64,000 nucleotides of DNA, taken from the NCBI GenBank assembly GCA_903813345.2, contig CAIIXF020000001.1:34257366-34321365 (forward strand). The letters are read 5' to 3'. Made by a program: the position numbers and the translations under genes. Source of the DNA: Owenia fusiformis (lineage: Eukaryota; Annelida; Polychaeta; Sabellida; Oweniidae). Within the stretch, counting starts at the first letter, position 1. Each line of letters starts with the position of its first letter. The notes under the pieces are model-generated. The model was not told the origin of the DNA. It saw only the letters and a program-made list of their open reading frames with translations, and made no database searches. Below are positions 48,417 through 59,205 of the stretch, in pieces.

Positions 48417-48832
48417 AATAGACTAGATGCGAGTAGAAATAATCTTGATTTACATCATTAAATATTCAAAATTCATTCAAAGTGATGTCATATTTGAAAT
48501 CTGAATGTAAAAGTACATCTAGAAATGTGGTTTCGAAAATTGTCAATCAACTTTGAACTTCTTGTTCGGGTTGATTCCCCATAGACCCCATGTTACAAAA
48601 TCACAAAAAATGAATTATCTTTTCTTGTATTGGACAGATAACATTTTCTTTTAGTAGACATATTTTAATTTGCATAACTATTAGACACATAAGCGTCATA
48701 TGAAAATTGAACCACGCAAATAGATGTAATTTAAGTTAAAGGGAACTTTCTACTATACCCACCATGCTATCTGACCCGAACGAGCCACCTGGTGGTGAAT
48801 CTGGTAACTACCTACTCGCATTTGCGTTATTG
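48417..48832 (+). mobile_element. MITE M, copy 1
   Basis: About 416 bp, directly repeated at 60374-60814 with close to 90 percent identity. Inverted tips contain AGATGCGAGTAG (left) and CTACTCGCA (right). Shared internal blocks include GGGTTGATTCCCCATAGACC and GACCCGAACGAGCCACCTGG. It lies about 130 bp downstream of the putative first exon, in its intron. No protein and no clear target duplication. Confidence 0.75.
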
Positions 48833-48962
48833 ATAATGGTGGCATATTACCATATATGTCTTTTTTCTGTATTTTATTGATTTCTTACCATATATAGGAC
48901 GAATTTTGATGTTATAGCAATATTTGATTTCAAAATTAAAAAGGGGGGAGCTCTACTTTACC

Positions 48963-49786
48963 TAGCCTTGCCCAAGTCGGTCTCTTTTACTTATCTTGAT
49001 TTCTATTATGACCGCCTTGTACCAAAGAGAAAGCCACGTGCTTTACCGACAGTTTGTTGATGTCGGTAAAATTTGACCAATCAACGACGGCCCTGTAGCG
49101 TTAGCTCATTATTATGCACAGTCTAAAACAAGTACACTTTTCACTGGGACTTTTCACGAACAAATCTTGCACGAATTAATCATGAAAATACAAATATTTC
49201 ATCAGATAAATATCAATCAGAGTTTAGTGGATGCCGGAGCATCGATTGGATAGCCGGAGGTGATAAGATTTCAACAATAAACGTTGAAACGATCGCTGAA
49301 TTCAAATGATCGACATGTAAGATTGAATCACTGATTGACGACTACATGACTCGATACATTTTCATCATGCATTTTCATCGCGAAATCAGTTTTAAACAAC
49401 ATTGAATCGCATGATTTGATTTATATTAATGACTCTTACATTCCAATGTACATTTAATTAAATAATATATTCATGAATGATATTGCAACTCTAAAGAAAC
49501 ACTCGATCAGATCATTGAATTTCAAGTCGTAGACGGGAAGTTTGCTTTGTTAATGCAGCTCAACCTGATAACATTTTGATTGGTCAATCAGCCTGAAGTC
49601 ACACGTCGTGTCCACGCGATCTGTGAATCAATAAGGTTTCGCGATACCCCCGATAGCGTAGGTATTATGGAAATCTCGAAACCACTGAATAACTTAGCAT
49701 AATATCAGCGGAGATGTATTGGATTGTACAAGGCGGTAATAATTCAAGATCAGATTAGTAAAAAAATACCGACTTGGGCAAGGCTA
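48963..49786. mobile_element. TIR element with 9-bp TSD
   Basis: An 824-bp element has inverted repeats of about 63 bp starting TAGCCTTGCCCAAGTCGGT. It is flanked by TACTTTACC at 48954-48962 and 49787-49795. A 9-bp duplication suits Mutator-like elements; TAG tips and 8 bp would suit hAT, so the class is open. Just inside, TTACCGACA-gtttgttga-TGTCGGTAA forms a hairpin. No transposase is present. Confidence 0.78.
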
Positions 49787-50006
49787 TACTTTACCCGATT
49801 CAAATCTTTTACCAAAAAAGGTTGAGCGAAATTTTTTAGAGGAGTTCCGATTCTTCCTCACGAAGAATAACGAGCCTCTCTTTCACTTCCATCGCCATAT
49901 TTGAAGGGTAAGACAAATTTTTCATATTTGGCTTTAATTTTAGTGAAAGCTTACATTTTCAAGATACATGTACACTACTAATAATCAATCCAATCTGTGC
50001 TATAGT

Positions 50007-50205
50007 CTAGAATTTTTTCAAATAAAAGCCTCTAGAAAGAGAGTTCTTACATTTTGGCGAGCACCCTAGGGACCTGTATCAAAATAATCCTTTATATCTT
50101 ACAAACGATTTGTGAGAGTTGCCAAGTTGAACGAGGTGTCGAAAGGCACTATTAAATTAGACGATTAATTAATAAAGCATTCCTCATTTCTTAACTAGTT
50201 CAATC
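50007..50205 (+). repeat. Dispersed 200-bp repeat, copy 2
   Basis: It is the inverted match of 2575-2774 (shared TTCTTACATTTTGGCGAG, ATCAAAATAATCCTTTATAT). Class unknown. Confidence 0.6.
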
Positions 50206-50544
50206 AATACAACCAGTGTTGATCACCACATAAATACCAAAACAGCTATGGTCAACGTGTCAATTGTTTCATGCTGGACATGTTCCAGTGTTTTGAAAGA
50301 GCCATAGATTACAGTATTCAATCTGCTTTGATTGATTTTACTGAACTAGTAAACCAATAATCAGAATCACGCTACAGCATTGTCTGCTTCTCAAATTCTC
50401 TCTTAAGGGGGCTACTGTATCTATAAGTCTGTTATCATCCAAAAGTACATGCTTATTTGATATACCAAATGGTTATTTTACTATACTGTAAGTAACCCAT
50501 AATCAAGTCACATTGTATTATGTGTTAAATAAGGTAGTCTAGCT

Positions 50545-50601
50545 TCAAGCCTCTGTGACCCCTCCCTCCTCTACTTGAGTAAACATCTTCTCACACAGAG
50601 C
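50545..50601 (-). CDS. Possible short terminal exon
   Basis: On the minus strand an acceptor (TGTGTGTCTAGCTACAG) is followed by 18 codons and TGA; the peptide is ALCEKMFTQVEEGGVTEA. The acceptor is acceptable and the peptide looks protein-like, but it is short and no upstream exon in phase was found. It could be a chance frame. Confidence 0.3.
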   Translation of the reverse strand, partial: ALCEKMFTQVEEGGVTEA

Positions 50602-50859
50602 CTGTAGCTAGACACACAACAGTGCAATTAAGAAGGGATATTTTGATGTACCAAGCTAAGAAGATACTTGGTCTTGATCATGACTTGTGTGCTAAGACTG
50701 TCACAAAGAGTTTTCGTAACATGCTTGATATATAAAATTGATGGTACAGTACCAATGAAATTACAGTCAATAAATAAATGAGAATAATTATGAAATAGAA
50801 GATGAAGGTGAAAATCACATTAAAATATATGTCAAATGTATTTATCATGAGTTCTACAT

Positions 50860-50932
50860 TCATTCCAGACATGCACTGCCCAATGGAATGCAAAGTTTAT
50901 TAGCCAGTGCCACTGCCGCCAATGTATTACTC
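50860..50932 (-). CDS. Possible exon, weak
   Basis: On the minus strand an acceptor (ATATTTCCTACAG) is followed by one base and 23 codons (SNTLAAVALANKLCIPLG, then SACLE) before TGA. The composition is plausible, but no donor compatible with the exon at 50545-50601 was seen, so the two cannot simply be joined. Confidence 0.25.
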
Positions 50933-51369
50933 CTGTAGGAAATATAAGATCAAATGTACTGCTGGGTGCAAATATGATAACAGATTGATGAAGTTCAAAT
51001 CTTTGCTTATTGTTAACATTAAATGCTTTTTGAATCAACAATTAACATTTTTAATGGTGATGCTTTCAGTGTTAGTGATAATTTGATTGAGAGAAGTATT
51101 TTAAAGATAATTTTGTATCAATAGTATGATCAATTTTTACAAATTTCATTGACCATGATTCTTCTTGTAATAGAGGATACATTGAAATATTCATTGTAGA
51201 TATCCGCTACATCACAGATAATTACAGCGCATATGGTGTTTTCATTTGTCTTCGGTTCTGTGGTGTAAAGGTTGATTACTAGAGTGATACTAACTCGATA
51301 AAAGGCCTGTGCTGGCTTGAACAAAAATCCCGCTAGTTGATTAAACATGGTATATTTTGACTTTTGAGA

Positions 51370-51575
51370 GTCAACTAGACTGTATTTTATATAATAAAGG
51401 AGTAGGCCCAACATGGCAAGAGATTTTTGGAAAGCTGTATTTTTGGACACGGGTATTTCCCGACAATACAATGAACATTTTATATTAAAACAATATCTTG
51501 ACTTCAACAAAAGTGCATGAAAAAATAAAAATCTCATTTTAATAATGAGATTAGCCATGGATTAGTAACCCACCT
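51370..51575 (+). repeat. 206-bp inverted repeat, left copy
   Basis: It pairs with 55513-55721 at over 90 percent identity (ATATAATAAAGGAGTAG, AATAATGAGATTAGCCATGG). The two copies point in opposite directions, 4 kb apart, and bracket the mariner/hAT nest and a MITE. Inner and outer edges are sharp, but no target duplication was found. Confidence 0.75.
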
Positions 51576-52094
51576 TCAATAATACTGACCTTATTACTGA
51601 AAAAGATGACCATGATTTTTCATATTTTTTGCAGTATAAGATTACACTGTAATGTAGCATTCACTTCATATAAGGGCATATGGATTGAAAAGTTAATATG
51701 AAAGTAACATGGGAATGAGAATTATCCAATGGGAAATCCCATGTTATGGAGTTCGCCCTGTCCATCTTTGAAAGTTCTGTTTACCAATCTGCTATCTTTG
51801 AGAAAATCGATGCATTAATGAAGGAACATTTGTAAATGTATGTATGTGTGGACACCTAATGAACGCATGACAGTTTGCTAGGTCATGGGAAACCAATGTA
51901 ATCCATTATCTAAGTGAGTGGATTTAATTCAATACCAGAGTATCCAATGAGGCATGAATATAATAACATTGAACTATGACTTATACTGGACCTAGGATGA
52001 ACCTAGTACTGGACCTATGAAAAACTGATGTACAGCAAAGCTATGTATGAATGTGAAAATTTAGTTCCACAATTTGTCATCCATTTTTCAATCT
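51576..52094. other. Spacer, nothing recognised
   Basis: Only a short GGACCTA repeat near 51990-52020 stands out. Confidence 0.35.
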
Positions 52095-52270
52095 CTGACA
52101 ATACCGCATGTGCTACTATGACATAACAATACCACATTTGTTACTCTGACATTGGAATACCACATGAATTTTTCTACATTGTAATATCTCAAGAGCTCCT
52201 CTCAGGACATTGCAATACCACATGTGTTAATGTCACATTGTAATACCACAAGAGCTACTCTGAGGAAAGT
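52095..52270 (+). repeat. Degenerate tandem repeat of about 40 bp
   Basis: Four or five diverged units contain CATTG-AATACCACATG and GCTACTCTGA. The copies differ by indels, so the array is old. Confidence 0.6.
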
Positions 52271-53212
52271 TCAATTGAGTCTCATTAGGTACCAATAAAA
52301 CATAAAATGACCCATTGAAATTTACTAGTATGTGATTCTGTTGTCCTATTGAAGTTTTCAAGACTCAGTCGGATTTTCTAGTACTGAAACTCCACTGGCA
52401 AATATATACACTTACTAAAGTGAAATAAGAAGCATATTCCTTATTTATTACATCTTACTTCACAAAAGTATTTTACATGTATGGTATGGTACATTGACAT
52501 AATCATTGACCTGTTATGTTGCTGATATTTGTAAATTGTATGTACAGGGTGAGCCAAAAAAGGTAACCCTAACAAATATTAACAACTCAGGTTTAGTGTC
52601 ACATTTGGAACAATTAGGCTTTGTCCAATATATTGTCATTCTAGTTCTATCAAGTTTTAATGGTGTATCTCTAGTGGTTACGATTTTATGGCCATTTAAC
52701 AAAACATGCCACAAAATATGGGAGTCATGTCTGGAGTCCAACTTGAACGTTTTGGGCTTAGTTGTACACAACACGCTCATAAACCTCGTGTTATGGCTCT
52801 TATCTTCCTTCTTATCTCTTGTTTCAATGTTTCAAGGGTTGTTAGTGTAGAATATAGGCCCAAATATAAAACTCTGGTGTGATTTATGTCCATTCAGTGA
52901 GACACATTTCGGCATTTTGCCCATGTTTTGTAAATAGCCATAAAACACTTGGTAGAATGAAAGAACATTGAACAAGGTTTTAGCCCATTTTACTTTTCAC
53001 CATCAAGTGTAGGCAACCAGTTGGGACATTTGTAAGTATAACTCACTCAATGAGTTAAATTAATTTTATATATATTCATTTCAAAACCTAGCCTGTTATG
53101 CATATTGCGCAAGGCATTGACCTATGTAACTTTTAACTGCAATATAATTGATTTAAATGTATAATTAACTGAATTTGAACAAGGTTTAATCGTGCCAAAT
53201 ATGATTTTAAAC

Positions 53213-54321
53213 TAGAGAAGGGTCGGTTACGGTTCGGTTCGATTAACCGCGGTTTTTGGCCTCACGGTTCTACTGGGACCGTCTGATCACCAAGAACCGA
53301 GTCCAAAACGGTTCCATCATTCCCGGGGAAATACTTTATTTTCGTGCAGTGTAACATGAATACCAAATTTTGCGCAAATAATTACAGCTCTATTTCATCT
53401 AAATAGCGAATGAAAGTACCATTTAAACGACAATTGAACAACTTTAAACGATCCATACGGTAATAAAATCGTTTCCTTGGATATTTCATTGTTCTTCCAC
53501 GTCTCGAGGCAAAGAGCTAGTAAAACCATAATAGAGCCTTTCCCCGCGATGCCTAAGTTGGATGCTTGGAAGTATTCGGTTTCTACGATGAGAATACGTC
53601 TACCCTATGTCGGTTGTGCAACACGACATTGAAATACGCTGCAGGTTTCCAATTTTTGTGATAGAAACTTTTTGTAAATTATTTTAAACTTAAAAATTAA
53701 GACCGCGATCTTTATTAGACTTCAATTTATTCCCTATCTTGTAACTGCCTCCTATTACCCACTCATAGTAACATTTTTTATGACTGATATATACACTTTT
53801 TCATGTGTCCTACCTCAGGTCCCAAGTCAGGTTGAGAATTTGGGTAAACACCCCCTAGCCCACTGCACTGTTATTCCCAACTGAAGGACATCTGTGCTAT
53901 CCATATAATTTTAGTTTTCAGGAAACACACTGTCTGCCGTGAGGAAACATATTGAAAGGTCTTACCCAACCAGACCCAGTTTAAAAAGGAATCCCTCCCA
54001 TCTAACACGGGGCAAGCAACTTGTTGATAGCCACATACAAATACACTGTAGTTCAATTCTAGTTATTTAATTCCATAAATATTCAATGATTATCAGCTAT
54101 CAGCATTCCATATTGATCATTTATAAGATTGAAAATAAAATTATATCCCCTCATAATACAAAATAAAAGTGAAACACCTTTTTATGTTGCCATATTTGTG
54201 GCACCAATTGCAATTTATGAAGCCCACCTTATTAAGTATATGATTTAAGAACCGACCGAACCGAGAGACAATAACCGAGAATTGTACCGAACCGAACCGA
54301 ACCGTGACCGACCCTTTTCTA
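53213..54321. mobile_element. hAT element nested in the mariner-like element
   Basis: The termini TAGAGAAGGGTCGGTTACGG (left) and TAGAAAAGGGTCGGTCACGG (right, complement) are followed inwards by repeated CGGTTCGGTTCG motifs. The 8-bp target duplication TTTTAAAC is perfect (53205-53212 and 54322-54329), which is diagnostic of hAT. At 1109 bp it is a deletion derivative that retains only a BED-finger remnant. Confidence 0.88.
53549..53665 (+). pseudogene. BED zinc-finger remnant of a hAT transposase
   Basis: An ATG opens MPKLDAWKYSV; after a frameshift the neighbouring frame reads FGFYDENTSTLCRLCNTTLK. Together these follow the W-K-(Y/F)-F ... C-x2-C pattern of the BED finger at the N-terminus of hAT transposases. 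The two His ligands and the whole catalytic domain are missing. Non-functional. Confidence 0.55.
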
Positions 54322-54530
54322 TTTTAAACCCATGCTGAATGACTGAGTTATTAGCATATATTTTTTCGGTTACCTTTATTGGCTCACCCTGTATCTTCAC
54401 CTCTTACACTGTTTCATCTAATAGTTTCAATTTATATTCTTAACATTTACAGAAATGAATCACAAACACCCTTTTAATTTGTGATTTTGTATTTTAATTA
54501 GAAAATAAAAATAAAGAAAGCTTATAAAAT

Positions 54531-54958
54531 GGGATTAGTACAAAACATGGCACCGAGCCATGCCATTCTCTATGGCACCCCTGTGTCATTGGCTCTTGAA
54601 TACTAATTCAGATTTATTTAGATTATTTTTGTTCTTGATCCTCTTACTTAAGTTTTGTTTTTGGTACAGAGAGAAGGATCCTTGCATACGTACTACATAC
54701 ATTTGTAACTTGATTCAGATTGACAAATGTTCATTCATGGCAAACGATGCCAAGAAAGATAATATAACTTTAGTAAGAGGCTCAGGAACTATGATTGGAA
54801 GGGTAGACATTTGTAAAGGCAATCATAATCTACATAGATGTGCACGGATTTTACTCGAAATAGTGTTTTAGAGTCTACAGTATGGCATAGGGGGTGCTGT
54901 AGCCTATGCCATAGGGTGTACCTGTGCCATGACACGATGCCATGTTTTGTACTAACCC
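54531..54958. mobile_element. MITE with GTACAAAACATGGCA tips
   Basis: A 428-bp element has inverted tips GGGATTAGTACAAAACATGG and GGGTTAGTACAAAACATGG (complement of the right end). The tips are followed by several CATGGCA/TATGGCA motifs in both arms. No target duplication could be fixed. A plus-strand frame of 103 codons crosses it and is not considered a gene. Confidence 0.65.
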
Positions 54959-55512
54959 AACCAAATGAAAGTGTAATGAAGTTTGCCAGATTCTTGAATT
55001 TATACACCCCTCTTTTGGGATTGGGTTACATAAAGTATAAAATGTCAAGGCAATGTGAAGTGCTGGAGAATAAAAAATACATTCAAACATCAGCCATTAC
55101 TCAAATTACTATGAGCATGACTTTTATCAGCATGTATCCTCCAAAGATTTTCTTATACCTTCTATATAAATGCTGTTGGATATAATACTGCAAGTCACAA
55201 TGCCATATAATCCTGTATGAATAAAGTGCATTCAGTAGCTGACACTTTGAGTAAGTTCCAAATATAACACCAGTTACTATGACACCATGTTGCCATCTTT
55301 TTGTGTTGAATATATCATAAACATCACATAGCAATTATTTCAGTACTTCTTGGAGAGAGAGACCAAAATTCTTAAAAAAAACTAGGAATTCAATCCAGTT
55401 TTCCTATATATGAGATTACTGATAATTAATGTTGCAATCTAACTTTGCACAGAAACTTTGAAAATCACGGTCCTCTTTTTCAATATAAGGTCAACATTAT
55501 TGAAAAAGTGAG

Positions 55513-55721
55513 GAGGTGGGTTACTTATCCATGGCTAATCTCATTATTAAAATGAGATTTTTATTTTTTTCATGCACTTTTGTTGAAGTCAAGATATTGT
55601 TTTAATATAAAATATTCATTGTATGGTTGGGAAATACCCGTGACCAAAAATACAGCTGTCCAAAATCTCTTGCCATGTTGGGTCTACTCCTTTATTATAT
55701 AAAATACAGTCTAGTTGACTA
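55513..55721 (-). repeat. 206-bp inverted repeat, right copy
   Basis: This is the inverted partner of 51370-51575. Confidence 0.75.
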
Positions 55722-56294
55722 TTTTTTATAAAGGACGGGTGTCATTAAGGGCCCTTTTTAGCCCCCAAAGATATCTGATAATAATGCATATCATATTGAA
55801 GAAAAATCATTTGTGCTTTATAAAAATACAATTTCAGCGAATTTTGACCTTTGATGTTCACACAACAGTCATTTAAAGATCATATACCATTTTTGGTGTT
55901 TTTACAAAAAAATCTTTATTTATTGTTGTCTAAGTAAATAGTATATAAATATTAACCAATTCAAATATATTAAAATGTAATATATGAAATACTGAAGAAA
56001 AGATATGATTAAAATTATTTTCATGGAAAAGAACATAGGGCAATATTGACAAAATGCAAATGCTATTTTGGTAGGTTCTGGGCTAGCAATGGGTACATTT
56101 CAACTGTTACTGTAATGGATTACTATTGACTTTTATCAACATAACAGGGCAACATTTAAGCAACTTAAATACAAGGAAAATCAAAGATTTCCTCTCATTT
56201 CTAAAACGAGGAACAAAAGCATGAATTCAAGGAAAATAAATGATGGCCTGTGCCAAAATATATAACATATGAGAAAGTTGTAGCACAGTAAAGG
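55722..56294. other. AT-rich spacer, nothing recognised
   Basis: No supported frame or repeat. Confidence 0.4.
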
Positions 56295-56440
56295 ATATGT
56301 ATAGGATATCATATGATTTTATCTTTATCTCCGAGTTGATATCAATATCTTGCCAAGTTAGCATAGCGAATTAGCGCAGATATTGATATCAATGAGTTGG
56401 ATTAACACAATATCACGAAAATTCATAGGATCTTCTATTT
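56295..56440. repeat. Hairpin of the ATATTGATATC type, copy 1
   Basis: Arms with TTGATATCAATATCT and AGATATTGATATCAA surround a GCATAGCGAATTAGCGC loop. A related hairpin with the same arm motif and an AAAGCGAACTAGTGAA loop lies at 61560-61700, so this is a small dispersed MITE family. Confidence 0.6.
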
Positions 56441-56992
56441 TTCCCATAGTTCACCTCTAAAACTAAACAAAGCATATTAAAACAACATCCATTCATTCAT
56501 TCATCCCCGTGATGTCATGAAATCACTAATTAACAAAACACATCATATTGGTGGTAGTTTTCAAATCCCTGCCAAAAGGTAATATCTGTGAAATATTTTC
56601 TGTATTCCACAGATATCACTTTTTCCACGCATTTGCAAAATATCATAAATATGTTTTCATGTTACCTAACAGAGCGGAACAGAGTTCAACTATGGGATAA
56701 CAAATAAAAAATAGGTACATAATTGAATTACCACTCCAAAAATATTAAATATGAGGGTTTAAAGAAAGAATATTGAATATGAGATTCAAAAAGACAAGTG
56801 GCCTCATGTCTCACATTACCCAAACCCCAGATCCTCGATGTCATATACACTTGTATACTGTATATCAATGTTATTTACTGGGAGGATTAAATATGGAGTG
56901 TATATAGCAATGGTTAATACGATATTTCCAGATGGATATTTTTTCCCTAGAAGCGGAACCCAAACTCAGTCATGACATAGAAGCTAACTTTT
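56441..56992. other. AT-rich spacer, nothing recognised
   Basis: No supported feature. Confidence 0.4.
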
Positions 56993-57695
56993 CACCCTGG
57001 GTATAGTCTGTCACGTGACTTCATGGATGACGTGTGCGCGAGTGATTCGCATTTTCTTTCGCTTGAGGTTTGTAATCACACTTTTTACATGTTTTAAGAT
57101 TTTGTATCTCTGTGAAACTTGTCCCGTACCATCAATGTCTGAAGACGATCTAATTCACCAAATATCTCATCCAAGCGTGTCCCGGTTAAAGAGAAATTCG
57201 CACTTTTGTGTCTCGCAAAATGACGTGTGCGCGAGTAAATCGAATTTTACGAAGGATGGGTGCGCGAGTCTAAAATATCTTTATTCACTTGAGACAATTC
57301 TGCAAGCTAAGGCAGAATACAACTCACGTGACATTTGTTTTTGTCATCTTAAAGTAGTATGTTAAAGAATAGTTTGCTATTTTGTAGATGTTTCATGTAT
57401 GGCACATACATGTCTACGTTTAATGACAATAAATGTTTTGAAATAGCTTGTAGGGCTGTCCGGCATTGCAGGTGAATTAAAATTTGAACCAAAAAATGAA
57501 TTAAATTTTTGGTGGTCTCATAAAACCGGCAGCATATTCATTTATTGACATCCCATACAAGGGGGGGGGTCAGAGTTGTTATGTGGTTACTCGGCATCCG
57601 CCACGATCAGAACCATGTAAGGAATAGTAAGGGGAAGCCCATGATACCAAGTAATATCAAATAATTATAGGAGCTTCTAACTTCTTCCGCATCCC

Positions 57696-57938
57696 CACCC
57701 TTGGTATACGCAGCTGACAAAATGGATCGGTACGGGTCAAAAGCTGGACCGGTACGGGTTAACGGTTTTATTTGAATTTAAAACAGCTATAACTTGCTCA
57801 ATATTGACTTCTTCGTATCTAAGCTAGTTGAAATATATGATCCCTCCGAATGATTTTAAGTACCCCCAAAGTTCACCCGTACAGGTCCAGCTTTAGACCC
57901 ATACCGGTCCATTTCGTCAGCTGCGTATACCAAGGGTG
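57696..57938. mobile_element. 243-bp CAC/5-bp-TSD MITE nested in its relative
   Basis: Termini CACCCTTGGTATACGCAGCT are inverted at both ends for about 65 bp, and the target duplication ATCCC is perfect (57691-57695 and 57939-57943). The first 13 bases differ at one position from the tip of the surrounding transposon (CACCCTGGGTATA), so the two families probably use the same transposase. A longer, truncated relative starts at 11208. Confidence 0.88.
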
Positions 57939-58399
57939 ATCCCACATACTTTGTTTTTACAGACTCAGAAATCAATGTTCGCTATAAATGTAGCAATATA
58001 ATATGAGCTTTCGTGTACTCAGATCCTCCATTTGTAAAAAACAATTGAAGAACAGCATAATAGAAAGTCAAATACAAAATTGATTTGCGCCCAAAATAGT
58101 TTGGGTAATGATTCCCGTCACTACCATGCATTTGTCCCCAAAGCAAGGTATTCAGATGGGTAAAATCTTGATACCTCCCCCTCCCCTACTAAAAATGATT
58201 TGAATTTGGTTTAAAAATATATACCCCAAGAACACTTTAAGGTATCATAAATTATTGAGGTAGTTATTAGTTAGAAAACACCGTGCCCTTATAGTATTTA
58301 TTACAATTCTAGAACAATTTCATGAAACGACTCATAAGGAAATTGTTTTTGTAACTGTTTATACATTTCACTTGTTATTATTAGTTTCAGGTATTTAAT

Positions 58400-58903
58400 A
58401 TGGATAGCCCAAGCACGAGTGGTTTAGAAACTACTGTCAGAAGTCTAGATGGCTCATTTTTCGATGACTCATTTAAGGTGAGCCATGAAGTTGTTTTTAC
58501 ATCGACGCCAATTAAGAAACCACAAGACAGAACTCCTCAAGAATACTTATGTGATATATGTGGTGCAGAATACAAAAGCCAATCAGGCTTAAGATATCAC
58601 CGCGCAAGCAAACATGGTATTGATGTAAAACAATGTTCTCAATGCGATATGTCATTTAGGAGAATCGAGGATCTTAATGATCATATGATTAGCCATGGAC
58701 AGCGACTTCCATATACATGTGATAACTGTCAAAAAACATTCCAACATCTCAAAAGTCTTCGACGCCATGCGTCAGGATGTGGATTGACGGAAGCGTTCAG
58801 GTGCAAGACGTGTAACAAATCTTTGTCCTGCAGAGCTACATTGCTAAGGCATGAGAAGGCACACACAGAATCAATATTGTGTCTAGCTTGCAGAATTGTT
58901 TAA
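58400..58903 (+). CDS. 167-aa C2H2 zinc-finger protein inside the transposon
   Basis: A single intact frame starts in good context (AATATGGAT). A splice-acceptor-like TTAGTTTCAG lies 9 bp before the ATG, so an untranslated 5' exon is possible. Residues 1-48 are Ser/Thr-rich and disordered. Finger 1 uses C51, C54, H67, H72; finger 2 C79, C82, H95, H99; finger 3 C107, C110, H123 and C127 (C2HC variant); finger 4 C135, C138, H151, H155. A fifth finger is cut to its first two cysteines (C161, C164) three codons before the stop. The truncation just at the TIR border suggests a captured host gene fragment, but an accessory DNA-binding protein of the transposon is equally possible. Expected role: nuclear DNA binding. 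Confidence 0.7.
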   Translation: MDSPSTSGLETTVRSLDGSFFDDSFKVSHEVVFTSTPIKKPQDRTPQEYLCDICGAEYKSQSGLRYHRASKHGIDVKQCSQCDMSFRRIEDLNDHMISHGQRLPYTCDNCQKTFQHLKSLRRHASGCGLTEAFRCKTCNKSLSCRATLLRHEKAHTESILCLACRIV

Positions 58904-59205
58904 AATGAATATAAATATGTTAGACTCGCGCACCCATCCTTCGTAAAATTCGATTTACTCGCGCACACGTCATTTTGCGAGACACAAAAGTGCGAATTTC
59001 TCTTTAACCGGGACACGCTTGGATGAGATATTTGGTGAATTAGATCGTCTTCAGACATTGATGGTATGGGACAAGTTTCACAGAGATACAAAATCTTAAA
59101 ACATGTAAAAAGTGTGATTACAAACCTCAAGCGAAAGAAAATGCGAATCACTCGCACACACGTCATCCATGAAGTCACGTGACAGACTATACCCAGGGTG
59201 CTTTT

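Larger units (their letters stand above)
52545..54391. mobile_element. Mariner-like element interrupted by a hAT element
   Basis: The termini CAGGGTGAGCCAAAAAAGGT (left) and its inverted match ending GGCTCACCCTG (right) are flanked by TA (52543-52544 and 54392-54393). Without the nested hAT and its 8-bp duplication the element is about 730 bp. No catalytic transposase motif was found; a run resembling a mariner C-terminal helix (ETLKQEIRRKIRAI) reads on the minus strand near 52800-52845. Confidence 0.8.
56993..59200. mobile_element. CAC/5-bp-TSD transposon carrying a C2H2 zinc-finger gene
   Basis: The element is 2208 bp and flanked by a perfect 5-bp duplication, CTTTT (56988-56992 and 59201-59205). 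TIRs of about 300 bp (56993-57295 and 58900-59200) are about 98 percent identical over most of their length and begin CACCCTGGGTATAGTCTG, with a GTCACGTGAC palindrome at position 19. The high TIR identity suggests a young insertion. There is no transposase; instead an intact zinc-finger frame (58400-58903) lies directly inside the right TIR. A 243-bp relative is nested at 57696-57938. Confidence 0.85.

Noticed and set aside
51130-51558. 142-codon minus-strand frame
   Set aside because: More than half of it overlaps the 206-bp inverted repeat; no domain or splice support was seen.
52506-52850. 114-codon hydrophobic frame
   Set aside because: It starts outside and runs into the left end of the mariner-like element. 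The composition reflects AT-rich antisense sequence.
53213-54321. An active hAT transposase gene
   Set aside because: Only a frameshifted BED-finger remnant is present, and 1.1 kb is too short for the catalytic domain.
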